Shown here: in pieces, positions 33,909-46,527 of the stretch
How the letters are laid out: each line of letters opens with the position of its first letter
How positions within the stretch are numbered: position 1 is the first letter of the stretch
Origin: Leucocoprinus leucothites
Lineage: Eukaryota > Basidiomycota > Agaricomycetes > Agaricales > Agaricaceae
Assembly: GCA_013368445.1 (NCBI GenBank)
Contig: JAACJO010000004.1
Location: forward strand, 1,488,001-1,552,000
Reading direction: 5' to 3'
Length of the DNA stretch: 64,000 nt
Made by a program: the position numbers and the translations under genes
The notes under the pieces: model-generated
The model's input: only the letters and a program-made list of their open reading frames with translations
Databases searched by the model: none
What the model was told of the DNA's origin: nothing

Positions 33909-36900
33909 TCAACGAGAAACTTGAGGAGTCGATGTGTGCTGAGATGTTCTCATGAACGACTGGTGTTGGAGGTGTTCCTGAGGATAGGCACGTCCATGCG
34001 CAGGCGGGGGTGCAGACGCGGAAGGCGGTGGCTGTGGTTGCGGAGCAGGTGTAGCCCAGGGAGGGACGGGTAATGTGCTTGGCGCAGCTTGGATGGGCGG
34101 TGGAGGTACTTGAGCGGGCTGAGGAGGAATCGTTCGACCGGTTTCCGAGGGGACTGGATTAGGATCCTGTGCCGCGACGTTCATGAGCTGGAACGACCCC
34201 TGGTGATGTTGTTGGGAATTAGGTTTTGTATCTGTGGGGGACGATTCCGCAACGTTTTTGTGTTTTGAGCGCGACTTGTCGGAGGACTCAGCAGCCCTCG
34301 CCGAAGCACGCAAGGTCTCTAAATCTATACGAGGCGTTTGTCCCGTTGGATCAGCCTTCTCGCGCTTACGCATGAGTTTGGCATAATCTAGATTTAGAGT
34401 TATGAGAATTGCATGTTAATCACTGAATGGAGGTTTACGTACGGAGCCCACAAGCATTACACAGAGTGCGCGCCCCATCGGGACCCCTTCGCCATTCGGG
34501 AGTTTCTCGAATATTGCATGAGTGACATTTTCCGGGAGGAGTGGCCCGCTGTCCAGACCAAAGAGCGGAAGATAACACAATAATTAACTTTAGCCTAAAA
34601 TAGAAGAACAAGTCTGGCTTACACTCCTCTTCCTGTACTTGCTCTTTGCTTGGCCAGTGGTATTTTGTGCCCCTGCTGTACTAGTAGCACGCTTGCTACG
34701 GATGATTTGCATGTCTTGCTCGGCTGTGGACTGGGTTTTATCACCAGAGGAATACTGAATAGAGGCAGTCAACTTCGAGAGGGATTCTGAGAAGTACCAA
34801 AATGCTTACTTCTGCTGCTTGATCGCCGTTAGCAGTGCCATCTTGACCCATATCTTCCCATGGCCGTTTCGGTGCGCGATGGTCTTCAGAATTTCCTTGC
34901 ATAGGATCGCTCATTTTGTGACGCTCGCTCTCCGGGAAATGTGCTTGCTTGAAGTCCTCCAGAAGGCGAACCACTTCCAAGGCTTTCTGCGACATCTCCT
35001 GTAACTCCGAAGGTGAGGGCTGGGTGTGGTGCATTGTCTGCTGCGATGAAGCTAGATACAGAAATTAACTATCATGATTTTTCGAATAGCTTAAACGTAC
35101 CATAATGATTAGCAAATAGATAGAGTGCGTTGCAGCGCTTGACGATCTGCTCCACTTGATGTCAATACACGGTAATGGCACGAGTCAAATCAACCTACCT
35201 CATTCATTGGATCATTGTGTTCCGAAGCGCGCTCCTGTTCGGGCGCAGGGACGGGTTGGGGACCCGGAGGATAATGATTGCTGCGAGAGTCAATATTTGT
35301 TGGTACAGGAGCTGCCCTAGCAAATGGAAGTTGTTGCGGTTGTTGCGGCAGCGACTGGGGTGGCGGGGGTGGGTGGGACGGGTGAGGCTGAGGCTGAAGC
35401 GGCTGGTGATGTTGAGGATGCTGAGCGTGGTTGGGAATGGGAGTTGGAGCTTGAGGGTGATGAGGGGGATGATGCTGGGGCTGGGAAGGCTGGGGAAGTT
35501 GTTGAGGAGGTTGTTGGGAAGGCGGCGGTACGTGTTGCGGATGTTGCTGGTGCTGCGGATGTTGTTGTGCCTGATGTAGCATTGTTTGAGGGGCTGGAGC
35601 CGGTGCAGAACTCGGCTGGTGGTGGGCAGCAGGCGGGTGATGTGAAGCATGGTGAGGGGGAGGGTGGGCCGGAGGTAGACTCTGTTGAGGCGTTGGTTGA
35701 GTGTGTGAAGGAGCCGCCAAGGCATGAGATTGCTGAGGATGATTCTGTTGCGTCCAGGGACTTTGGGGTGGATGGACAGCTGGATTAGGCGAAGGGTACG
35801 GGTTTCCGTGAGGCGTATGATTTGAAAGCGCCTGCTGTTGGGGTTGCTGCGATACCGGTTGGTGCGAGTGAGATTGTTGATGATTTGACGTGTGGTGAGG
35901 GTGTGACTGTTGATTCGGGTGTTGAAGAAGGGCTGAAGGGTGAACAGATGTTTGACTGGGCGGGTGTGTGGGCGTGAGCGCGGGTTGTTGCTGCTGCCCC
36001 TGCTGTTGTTGGGGCTGGTGCTGCTGTTGCTGTTGCTGCTGTTGCGAATGATGAGGGTGAAGGATATGCTGTGACGGCGTGGGATGTGAGGGTTGCGGAG
36101 GTTGGTGTTGAAGCTGTGGATGGTGGGGTTGAGGGGGCTGGGGTGCGTGTTGGGGAGGGTGAACAGGCTGCCTTGATTGCATGTAATGTTGCTGGTAGCC
36201 ATTATAGCCAGGGTGATTAGAAACAGGAACACTATGATTGACCTGCTCCTGGGGTGACGTCGCGGCTGAATGAGGAGCTTGGTTCTGAGTAGGGATTTGA
36301 TGGTAAGGGCTATTCGGAGGCGGTTGGTTTGATGGATACGTATTGTATGGGGCTGTATATGAGTTCTGGGAACATTCCACTGCTTAATAGTGACACTAGG
36401 ACAAGTCAGAAGGCACCTACGTGGGTTGGGCGCCCATCCCGAGCAACATTTATGTTTGTCGGAGGTGGCCGAGGCCTTCTAGCTTGAATGGGCGAATGGG
36501 GAGATGCGTCCTCGCCGCGCATCGCAGGACCAGTATTTACTGAACCAGGGACAGGTGTCACCTGAGCGGACAAGGGAATCCCAGGTCGAGCGTAGACGCC
36601 ATCGTGTTTGCTGTACTGGATATTTTGCTCGGGTATATCGTGACTTGCCGAAAGGGGCGGAGAATGTTGTTGGGATTGCGGCTGTGGTTGAGAATGCTGT
36701 GGATGACCTGGCATAGTGGTTTGCATGCCAGCAGGCTGGGCTGAACGGCTCCATTGTGGGTGCCTAGGAGCATGTTCTGGCGCGCTTGCAACAAAGTCAT
36801 TGGGAGCAGCATTGTGGGGTGGCACGGTGTCTTGGGCATTGCCAGGCGGGGGTCGGTAAAAATTGAGGTCTTTGAGAGACGGAAGGCGGAGGTCGCCGCT

Positions 36901-36957
36901 GGAGTAACTGCTCAAAGGATACCTAGAGTGCTGACCGGCATGTTGGGTCGAAGCCAT
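33909..36957 (-). CDS. GATA zinc-finger transcription factor, NsdD-like, with a large Gln/His/Pro-rich region
   Basis: A nuclear DNA-binding regulator. The N-terminus [20 protein letters not shown] leads into [16 protein letters not shown], like the short conserved N-terminal motif of NsdD-type factors. A ~390-residue region made largely of Gln, His and Pro follows (35190-36380), then a short helical stretch ([20 protein letters not shown]). A single C-terminal GATA finger follows: [18 protein letters not shown], then [20 protein letters not shown], with spacing C-x2-C-x18-C-x2-C. The tail is basic then Pro-rich, ending STPQVSR at 33909. NsdD orthologs control fruiting or sexual development in ascomycetes; the role here is inferred. 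Compositional bias produces long false open frames in other frames and on the opposite strand. Confidence 0.82.
35990..36060 (-). repeat. CAG/CAA-rich microsatellite coding poly-Gln
   Basis: The minus strand reads mixed CAG and CAA codons for runs of up to eight Gln, interrupted by His and Pro, within the GATA factor. Mixed codons suggest it is less prone to slippage than a pure CAG tract. Confidence 0.7.
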
Positions 36958-39596
36958 GACAGCACGGACAAAAACGCTGGTGAGTGCAGACGGTGAGTCT
37001 GCAGTGGATCGGCAAGGCTAGAGATTGAGATCAGAAGGTGATTTCTTTTGAATCTGGGCGTATTTGTATGTATCTCCCGATGACGACGGATCTTGTAAGC
37101 AAGAAATCTGGATTGGAAAACACATCAATACAGACGAAAACGTGCAACAACATAGATCACAAACACGATTCAACCGGGCCTGACCGGGTGTGAGAAGCAG
37201 AAACAGAAGTCGCGCGCCCGTCTAATTGAGCGCAGGGTGCAGCCCAATGTGACGAGCTATGCAAGCAAGTAGCAGGAGGAGTATAGAGAGAAAAAGGACG
37301 AAGGGAGGGGAGAGGAGGGAAGAGAGAAGGGTGATGAGAGCGAGAAGAAGAGGAGAACGCGCCTGACTAATTCGCCAACTGCACTGCCCGTCTGGGTAAT
37401 TTCCACTAGCTGGCTTTGGATCTCGCTGTCGGAGCTTGAATTGGCCCTGCCGCCCCAAGCCAGATCCCCTGTCTACCTCTCGCCTCCCTGCCCTCTCCCA
37501 CCTCTAGTTCTGTCTCTCTAGCTGTCTTAAGTCTCAGAACTCGGTGGTAGGCCCAGTCTCAGCCAATCTCAGCTGCTCATCCAGCTAAAGCATCCCGTAA
37601 ATCGGGGATTCGGCCGCGATTCGATCGATTAGCTATATCTCTCATTACGTACAATGCCTGATTAGGTACCCGATTTACACTCCAACTCCGCATTTACGGC
37701 CCCAGGTCGTCTGTACCTCCCATCCTGCCCACTGTTGACTCTCACCAATCATACATCGACATTGTTAACACAATCAGGCGTCCCATGCAATGGGGACAGT
37801 GGACAGTAGGCCGGCGTAGACTCTGCTAAGCTATCCGATTCAATGACTCTCCACGTGGGGGCCTCACGTTACGTTCCTGATCAGATCGTCACACAGGAAG
37901 GGTCAACAGGCCGCATGAGATCATTCCAGATTAAGAGTCCGAACTTAGTCCATTTGTTCACCACCCGAACGTCGTCAGTAGTCCACCTCAGAGCTGAGTG
38001 AACACCCAATAACTTAGACCATGGTCTCTAGCCCAGTACCTGTTACACCCTGGTAGCTTTGATGAGGCAACCGCCACGGTAGAGCTTCGCCTGCATTGTA
38101 TATCGGGAACCAGGTCTTCCTGAGTATGGAGTTCCCTTCCCATCATTTCACCCAAGATCAGATCAATAAGAAGAGCTCTCCTTATCCACAAAACCGTATT
38201 CTTTGTATAGAACTGGGCCGCTCTCTCTGCATCAAGAGCTTCGTCTCCCAGCTCTCATCCCCTGATCATTTTAAACTGCCTTGTCGCATACCACACATAG
38301 CACTTGAATATATCCCAGGACTCATCTAGTGATTCATTCACAACCAGCCGTAAACCTCAGGGCACGCGTCTGACCAGCATGTGCTTATGCAATGTTCCTG
38401 AAACGAAAGGTGTGACATCTGCCCTCGAACTTGTGATCGCATCGACCACTATTCCAGGACGATGTGGGACTTTCGCTGCCCTTTGTCTGTTCTTGACCGC
38501 CTCGAGGCGGGGACTAAAGGGGTAGTCGCAATGCCTACCATTAAGCGAATCAGCCTAGCCCTTGATGGCTCGGACCATTCATGTTATCAGCGACAGCACG
38601 GTCAACACACCCAAAGTGCATGAACCAGATCCAAGTTTCCATGCCCTTCTTTCACTACCCCGGCTCTGACCTGAAGTATTTTAAGGGCAATTGGAAGTTG
38701 TGCCCTCACATTGTTTCCGGCAACTTCAGGATGCCCTTTCCTTCGTACTGGAAAATTTGCAATCGTCCTAACAATTAAACAAGGAACTCTGATTAACATC
38801 AGAACTCGCAGCCTTGCTCCGGACTCAAAGGAAATTTTAACCACACCGCTTTCAAAGCAGTTCTTACAAGGGTTTCGAGTCCATACACTGAGCCTGTTCT
38901 CCGTGGTCCCGAGGAGTCCAACCCAGGTAATTCACAGAACTCGTGATGGATAGCGCCCGCCACCGTGACACCCTAATTGTATGCTTATCACACTTAGGAG
39001 CTAGTTTATTCATTCCTGTCGAGGGTGAACTTCACAAAGGGCCTGAGTCTGCTCTCCGTGATAGTCGCCGCTGTAGTACTAGAGTTACGCTTGGTTTCGG
39101 CCGTATAACAGACCCGCAATCAAACCCATTTGATCCTAATATCATTCCTATCAATGCTGAGGCAGATTATTGATCGAAATAAGCGTACTTGTACAATGCA
39201 TCATACTTAGTCGAAATCTTCACCTCGGTTAAGGGGCTGTCGCTTGATTTCTCCGGTTGTCGATGCACAGATGACCTGATCCCCCTTTTCGACTTCCCGG
39301 TGGCTCAGACTATCACAGTCAACAAGACAGATCTTATATCGTCATACTCTTAGCGCCTACATTGCGGCTGGGCGCATGTTAGCGCAAGCGCATCATCGCG
39401 TATCTATTTATGGAAACAGATCCCAAGTCTAAATACTGTACTGTGGGAAATATCTCTCTCAAATCGCGATCGAGAGAAATTGGCCGATGGCTGGGTGCTC
39501 CCGCCGATCCAACCTGGGCAGGTTACCACATCTATTCAACAACTCCACAAGCGCCAGGGTGAACGGTTTCCTAGTAGATCTTGCCTTTTAACTACC
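36958..39596. other. Long gene-poor region between the GATA factor and MED22
   Basis: About 2.6 kb with no supported gene. The part next to the GATA factor contains a purine-rich tract at 37270-37365, which is CT-rich on the sense strand of the GATA gene and so probably its leader or core promoter. Open frames at 38096-38953 are short and without motifs. Confidence 0.5.
37265..37365. repeat. Purine-rich (GA) tract
   Basis: About 100 bp almost entirely A and G on the plus strand, upstream of the minus-strand GATA factor. CT-rich leaders just upstream of start sites are common in fungi. Confidence 0.55.
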
Positions 39597-40183
39597 ATGT
39601 CCGACGTCCCACAGACAGACGTTTCCCGTCCTTCTGCCCTTCCCACTGCCCATCTCCAACGCACAACGACAAGCCAGTCCCTCGTTGAACAGAACTCGGC
39701 TGAATATCTTGATGCCATTGAAGAAGATTGGAATAAGCGTGTGGACATGGAGGTCGAAACGCTTGTAGATGGGATGGTCGATCTTGTGACTTTGGCTTCG
39801 GTAAGTCTTTGTTCTTCTATATGGTTAGTTCCTGGTTGTGACCTTGTTCAGGTCGGGGACAAAGACAAGTTTCGGATCGCCCAAGAATCTTTTCAGGCAT
39901 CGTCACGAGCGGAATCAATGGTACGCATTTTGGAACAAAGGTGTGGCACTTGTCCAAAGGAATTGCCCAGATACGAGCAGCAAACTCGCTGCTGTCAATT
40001 ACGCACTCTATGAAACTTCTACTCTTGTTGTCAGACGAGGCACAAATCGCTCATCGGCGCGATCTTGAACTTCAAAACGTTCAGAAGGAACGAGACGAGA
40101 TAAAGGAAGAAGTGGCAGGTCTATTGACCGAGTTACTACGTAAATCTCACCTCCAGGGGTCCACGAGCCATCAAAGTTCTTAG
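39597..40183 (+). CDS. MED22: Mediator complex subunit 22
   Basis: A small head-module subunit of Mediator, which links regulators to RNA polymerase II. Three exons (39597-39800, 39852-39920, 39971-40183) give 161 residues. After a Ser/Thr-rich start (MSDVPQTDVSRPSALPTAHL), the family core is clear: EYLDAIEEDWNKRVDMEVET, LVDGMVDLVTLASVGDKDKF, RIAQESFQASSRAESM, and IRAANSLLSITHSMKLLLLL. A short charged tail follows. All exons end in phase. It converges with the next gene, with 142 bp between stop codons. Confidence 0.9.
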
Positions 40184-40325
40184 CGCGAGCAAAGACCCCA
40201 ACGACTAAAAGTACGGATGTCTACCTCTAGGCTTCACCCTATTTCAACATCTGAACAATACAATCGACATACATAGACAAGAAACAAGAGCCAATAAATA
40301 CAGGCATTAAGGAAGCTAGACGATT

Positions 40326-42003
40326 TCATGCATCAATTCCATTAAAACCCGGCCCAGTCACTGCTTGAACGGCAGCCTCATGGCTTCGTCGTGCCCTCAT
40401 CCTATTCTCCTTCAACCTGTCCAATCCGAATTGAATGCTCTTCATCTGCACCTCCAGCGGGATTCCTTCCCCAACCAAACCTGGGGTTGTCACGCGCTCC
40501 CTCATATCTTCCATATCCTCGCTCAGCGATTGCAATGTTTGTAGAGTCGCGGTTACATGCAACCTCGCTTGGTTCCTATATGTCTTGACATTCTTCAAGA
40601 TTGCAAGGTTTTTATTGAAATTCTTCAACTCCTTGCGATGCCCACCCAACTTTGCCCAAAGCAACGCGAGGACTTCTTCACGATCCCCTTCAACACCCTT
40701 GATTTCTCGGGAAACGAGCTCGTTCAGCGCATTCAGCCGCTCTTCTAGCTCGTTTAAGTTGTCGATATTTGCTTCCGCTTCAATAATCAGGCGCCCTACT
40801 TGAGACGAAAGAGTGTCCATAGCGTCCTTAAAGGTGGCTGTGACGACCTTAGTTTTGCGTCGCTCCACCCAAGGTATCACGTCCAAGGACAGAAAGCCAC
40901 TTTTGTCATTTGCCTTTTCAATTGTCCGAAGTGCATGATCGTTCACTGCCATGATTCTTTGATAGATGAATTAGACTGCTTGTATCTGACTGCGTCCAAG
41001 AGACAACTCACGTGTCCACTGCCCCACCGACTTTTGAGTATAGTTTTTGCAGTCGCCGGCCCGTCTTCTTCGCGTCATCGACAAAATCCAATAACATTCT
41101 AGCAAGAGTTGCTTTTGATGTCAGGGAGCTGAGGTGTACTAGAGTAACAAGGTCGGAGGTTGCCATTTCCGCCTTCTTGACCTCGAGTGATAGGGCCGAA
41201 CCACCACTTGCTTCATCTAGCAATTGTTCAAACGTCTTGGTTTCGGCTTCTATGAGTGCAGGGTAGTTAACGGTTGACGGAGGCATAATGGGTATGGGTT
41301 GACACATGAGAGAGGAGGAAATAAAGGGCAGCCAGCAGATGGGCGCAAATGCATCTCGCAGCACATGAGAGATGGTTGACAAAACCATTGCCAGCATGTA
41401 GAAAAACAGGAGGAAACCCAGGGGTTTTCGTAGAAGCCCCAAAGCCGTCCGGCAAACATCAAAGATGTACCAGCTGCTGAACGAGACGCTTTGAACAGCA
41501 CCATCCACTATGTCTTCCTTGGAGAATATAGGCACGCTTCGTGCCCGTTCCGGAGGTGCGGGGGTGGGGGATTTGCGTTCATATAGGAAGAGCGTTTCAG
41601 AGTGGGGTGACTCCTCGCGCTTCACCTCCGGAGAAGTAGGTAAACCTTCCTTCGTCGGCGTATTCGCGTCAGCACTGACAATGACCCCCGAAGGTGCTAG
41701 GACCTTATGTGTAGGAGTAAGTCCGTTTCTAACGCGTTTACGTCTCCGCGGGGTTGGCACCAGGGGGCGTCGGATGGATACAGGACTGGCAGAGTCACGT
41801 CTCGAAGGCTTTGAAGGAGTATGAACTTGATCTTGTGCTTCAGACACGTCCTCCCATTGACTTTCCTCATCTGTGGAAGTCTCAGCGCTTTCTACTGGGG
41901 CGTCTTCGAGGACGGTGGGCGACTCGGTGTCCTTGGGCTTATCGTTCGAGAGTCGGCGGAGTGCTCGTGTCCTTGATCTTGTGCTGCGCGGTGTGCTCGC
42001 CAT
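40326..42003 (-). CDS. Conserved fungal membrane protein with coiled coil, function unknown
   Basis: Two exons joined by a short intron near 40957-41010 (GGAVDT then IMAVNDHALRTIEK). The protein has about 540 residues. The N-terminal ~170 are basic and Ser/Thr/Pro-rich (MASTPRSTRSRTRALRRLSN). One or two hydrophobic segments follow (PLGFLLFFYMLAMVLSTISH and FAPICWLPFISSSLMC). Next comes a long helical, charged region (FEQLLDEASGGSALSLEVKK to LGGHRKELKNFNKNLAIL) ending GPGFNGIDA. The layout suggests an ER or nuclear-envelope protein with a basic nucleoplasmic or cytosolic tail and a coiled-coil domain on the other face. I recognise no named family. Confidence 0.72.
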
Positions 42004-42867
42004 TTGCTGTGACGAGTATGGAATTGGGTAACGATGGATGCTGTTAAGAACTCCTTTGTATCAATTATGGGCGTTACACGCGTTAGAAGGATGGAAACTG
42101 GCCAGTATCAGAACCATGCACAAGCCATGCCGGATCTGAGCGCTATCCGAGCTCGCCTCGTTGGAGTCACGTGTATTTACATCATTAAGCACGTAGCGGG
42201 TCCGGGAGCTCCAACATTGATTATTATTATTATTGATTTGCGATCCCTTGTCTGTTCTTGACCTCGCACCTTGTTTTTTTTTTTTCAGGCTCCTCGCCAT
42301 GGATGAAAATGCATCTCGAGAATGAAAAAAGGCGAATTCAGACGGAATACAATATATCCGCAGCAAAGCCAGGATCTCCCAATCACACCAACCGAACCCC
42401 CCGTCTGGCTTGCGGAAACACTTCTTGGGCGGCAAAATCCCCGTTCTCATAATTACAGTGGTTTCCTTATCACTCGGTCATCGAAAAACTCCGCCGTCTC
42501 CACGACCTTTGCACAAGGCAAGGGAGCGAGAAATGGACCATAAGCAAAGTGTTTTTCTGTTCTCCTTGCCTGAAATCGCATCCACTGAAAACCAAATGCC
42601 CAGATGGTGTGGCCATGATCGCAAGATACTTACATATCCATGCGTGGCTTTACTTAAGTAATGTAACTGTATGCTATAGACAGTGCGATGGATACTGTAC
42701 CACGGCTCTCGGAAGGCTTAATTAATGATCTCTTTCCGGACGACATCTCTCTCTACCGCGCACGAACAGGGGTAGTGCCATGCTGGTTGTACAAGGCGTG
42801 CGCCTGGTTCCATGCTATAAAGACACATCACTATGACTATTAAGCGGTTCAGTGCCTTTTCTGACGA
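42004..42867. other. Divergent intergenic region
   Basis: About 860 bp between two divergent genes. It holds short AT runs (a TTA repeat near 42221-42235 and a T run near 42274) and no supported gene. It probably contains both promoters. Confidence 0.5.
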
Positions 42868-44914
42868 ATGCCATTCTCACTGCATCATCTTTCATCCGCT
42901 TGGTATGTTCTCACAAATCTGTTTTCCAATCTCCCGTGTGTGTCTCCGAAGTGGAGAAGGAGAGGATTCCGCTTAATTCTGGTCAACGCACTGGCAAACC
43001 TGGTCATCTTCCCGATAGCGTTTCTTCCCTTAAGGGCGGAGACTCGAGGCAAATTATCACTTGTGCAGCTACTCATGATGTACATCCTCCCTCCCCTCTC
43101 TATTATCGGACACAGTGTGCTACGGTGAGATACATCGTTTTTTTTTGGAGGGCTAGTTCTAACGTGAAAGCAGTGTATTTAATCCGGATTGGTGGATACA
43201 TATAGTTGACATTTTATATTCACTAATCGAACTCGGCGGTCGTGAGTAGACTCCTCAGCGTACAACTTGTTTCTTATGATTCCTCAGTTTTTGTTTTGTT
43301 GTCCCTCCCGTTCAGGCTTGACTATTATCACATCATCTGGTCCTCGCCCGGGACTGACACCCTCCATTCGCTTTCAACGATCGCACTGACCCTTTTTTAT
43401 ACGTTTCAATGCGCGGGAACCCTATGGGACATTGTCTTTGACAAAGAAATTGAATTGTTCAACTCATCGAGCTTTTGTCCCGACAAAAGTCATGACAAGC
43501 GATGGGCTTTCATCTTTGGCGTCACACCATGGCAGAACCGCTTCAAGTAAGATGCAGCCTTTCATCGTTCGGAATACCCCCTCAATGACACCTTCTTTTC
43601 ACAGATCGGAAGGCCGTTGGATGCAATGGTCACGGGGGTTTATCGCGATATGCTGCCTAATATTTGTCGGACTACTAGCTTTTTATTCTCTTGTCGTGCA
43701 ACCAGCATATATGCTCTCGACATTCCATTCTACCCTGTACAAGACGTACTGGAGCCCGGCGCTCAACGCCTTGAATACGACCATGAATGTAATGCTGGTA
43801 AGCCCAGATGTTTCCCCGTTTCTTCTGCGAAGTTGCTGAGCGTAAGGCAGGTACTTCCGGGGGAATACCCTCACGTGCCATCTTTGCAGGAGATCATGAA
43901 TATCACAGTTTCGGGTCAACAAGTACAACGCAGTAAGTGGGAATCAGATTTTATACTTGTATGAGTTTCTACTAATAAGTTGTTTATTAAATTAAATTAG
44001 ACTGTATGATCGAAGACCTCGACGCCGCCATTAGAGTTACAGTGATTTCTTGTACGGTAGACCGCGAGACCTACCCAACATTTGAACGCCCAACAATGCT
44101 TCGGCATCTCTATACCATTGATTTCTCGATGATACCTGGTGGCACTGATTCCGCGTCATTTTATTTCTGGGACATAGAGTCAACTCGGGAAGCAATCGAG
44201 TCTACCGAACCAACAATCCTCTGGCCAGGAGCACGACTGTTTGGAACCCTGGTGCCAATACGGCGAGAGAGCACGACCAATCCTGGTGCCGCTGTTTTTG
44301 GAATACCGCAGGTACGTCTACAACCACGTTAACGGTATGCTTCATAATTCCTCAAATAAGAAATCATAGCATCGTAGATATTGGGTTGGAAACATCCGTT
44401 CACTCCTACCCGATCCCTTTGCACCACCTCCAAGCCTCGGAAACCAAATTGCTTCACTCCACATCATGCTTTCCCCTACCCAACCGAACGTACTCATTGA
44501 GAAGGAATCTCCAGAGAACTCGGTCCTCGATGGGTTCGCCCTTCTCGGTGGTGTCTGGACCTTTGTGAATGGTCTGTTTTGTTGTGTATTCGGCACTACT
44601 CTGATGTTAATACTCTTCGGTGAGCCCCCTATCTTCTTTATGTTAGTTTTTGCTATTGTATGTTCTGACTAATCAGGACAGATATAAAACCGCTTTCAGT
44701 CTATGGCTTGGTCCACGTATTATTCTGGAATCAGGATGCACTCAGTGAACCACCCACCAACAACCTCTCAGGAGAAAGTCAGGCCCATGTCGTGGCCATA
44801 CTTCGAGAGCACTTACTAGATGTACCTGAAAATCCAAGGACAGGCGACGTGAAGGAGCCAGAAAGCAACGAAACTTCCGAGAAAGTGGGCAGTATCCGTT
44901 TAAGTGAGGTCTAG
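42868..44914 (+). CDS. Multi-span membrane protein, basidiomycete family of unknown function
   Basis: Seven or so exons join in phase. The start MPFSLHHLSSAWYVLTNLFS is followed by WRRRGFRLILVNALANLVIF. A membrane segment IAICCLIFVGLLAFYSLVVQ precedes a probably extracytosolic domain (ITVSGQQVQRNC, DRETYPTFERPTMLRHLYTI). A C-terminal DGFALLGGVWTFVNGLFCCVFG segment leads to KPLSVYGLVHVLF and a soluble tail with HVVAILREHLLD, ending VGSIRLSEV. From memory, agaricomycete genomes carry many paralogs with this GGVWTFVNG-type region and the closing FIRERLLD-like helix, but no function is known. Intron 3' ends near 44375 and 44690 are approximate. Confidence 0.7.
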
Positions 44915-46527
44915 TGAATTGAGCGCTGGGCCTCAATATCGACTCGGATGTTGTGGATATTGCTCAGTCCTAGTTTCGATGTGACTCTCAAGCTGCCTAT
45001 GGCAGTTTTGCTTTTTGTATTGATCGTGATGTTTGACTCTGCCGCTACAGTCATGTGTAATATATAATGTGATCCGAATTGCCACCCTCCGTCTGCCATG
45101 CTTCCCAGAATACTGAAGTCGGTGGTGTAAGAACAATCATATAACAACGTGCTTGGATACACTCACCCACATCAAGTATCACAGTGATTAGTATGTGCAT
45201 TCGAGCCAGCTCCCACTCCGGTATGGTCAGGATTGTGGGGGAGGACTGTAATTCCTGTCACATCAAAGCATACTCGCTATTACATTGAGGCCGAGACCCC
45301 TACCAGGAAGCCGATGAAGGTGAGTGGAGAAGATCGTGAATAACTTCAATATCTTGGGTGGTTCAATCGCTGAATCTTTGCTCCTCCAATGTCGCCGAAT
45401 CTTAACAATGCAGAGCGTTATTCCAAGTGGCTGATGTGTGCAGAATCCTTTCGAGTACGTCATAAAGCCGTGATTGTTTGAACAGCCCAAAGCCGTCGGT
45501 CTTTTCCAGGTCGTTGCATCAGTTGCATCCAGCGTACGTTGCTTTGTCTAAACAATCACACAATCACATTTGATCATCATGGGCTACTGGTTGACACAGC
45601 AAAAGGGGATCTCGGAACTGAGTATCGCCAGACAGTTACCTGATAGTCATTCTAACGGGGAGCAGGAATAAACAATCAAATTGGGTGCTCAGCCCAGTAG
45701 AGACCTTTCCGGGCATTTGGGAGCCAATGCCCAGATCACAGAACAAGGCTCAGCTCGAAACTGAAGGCTGGCTAAGAGGATTAAACAAGCCAATAAAGGT
45801 AACCCGAAAGGGCAGCCACGAGTGAGTACTCTGGATCTTCTAGGTTATATAGGGAAAACTTGACGTCCGAGATACACAAATAATAGACCGGCTTCAAGTC
45901 AGAATGAAGACGACATCAAATCCAATGTTGCTCCTCGTTGGAATGCACAGGTGGACACTCGACAGTGATGGTGCGACGGCGAGAACTAGTGCGACGACTG
46001 TTGCGGGAACTTCCAAAGAACAATGTGAAATGCAGTGTTCGACGGGAAAAGTGGCGACGTGGTAATAATGATAAGGACGTTTGGAGTAAGGGCTTTGGGG
46101 AAGAAGACAATAAGAGCATAGAGTCAGACGTACGGCAGTGTTGCCTTTTTTGGCCCATCAAAGTGATCGCTCATGTCGGTTGTGCGTCCACGTGCGAATA
46201 GGTAATCTCTTCTTGATCCAAAGACAATAAGAATGGGTCCCGCAAAAATGCCTGTCCCTCTGCCCGACTTTTTACTACGTTTCTCCTCCCAGCGCCTTAC
46301 CAACAGAGTGTAGAACGCACCACCGTATCTTTTTTCTACACCTCTTCGTCTGTCTGAATTTGTGTGGTTATTTGACGTCGTCTGAGGCGACGTCTACTCA
46401 ATCTTCTAGGAAAGCAAAGTTCACACCGTCTGTGAGTGGTGGAAACGAGTATCTGCCTGCTTGGTGCTGATTGTCGACTAGTCTTTGCCTGAGTGAGCGC
46501 CACCTCCACTGCCTCGCTCAACGCATC
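44915..46527. other. Intergenic region upstream of the PX-PB1 gene
   Basis: About 1.6 kb. Overlapping short open frames on both strands (45916-46201) show basic, low-complexity translations with no motif. No gene is supported. The last few hundred bases are probably the PX-PB1 promoter and leader. Confidence 0.45.

Noticed and set aside
35175..35788. Long plus-strand open frames opposite the GATA factor (134 and 154 residues)
   Set aside because: They are composition-driven shadows of the Gln/His/Pro-coding strand, with highly biased Gly/Ala/Glu or Arg/Leu translations and no start context or motif.
45916..46201. Overlapping short frames on both strands upstream of the PX-PB1 gene
   Set aside because: Arg/Ser-rich translations without motifs; they lie in a probable promoter or leader region.
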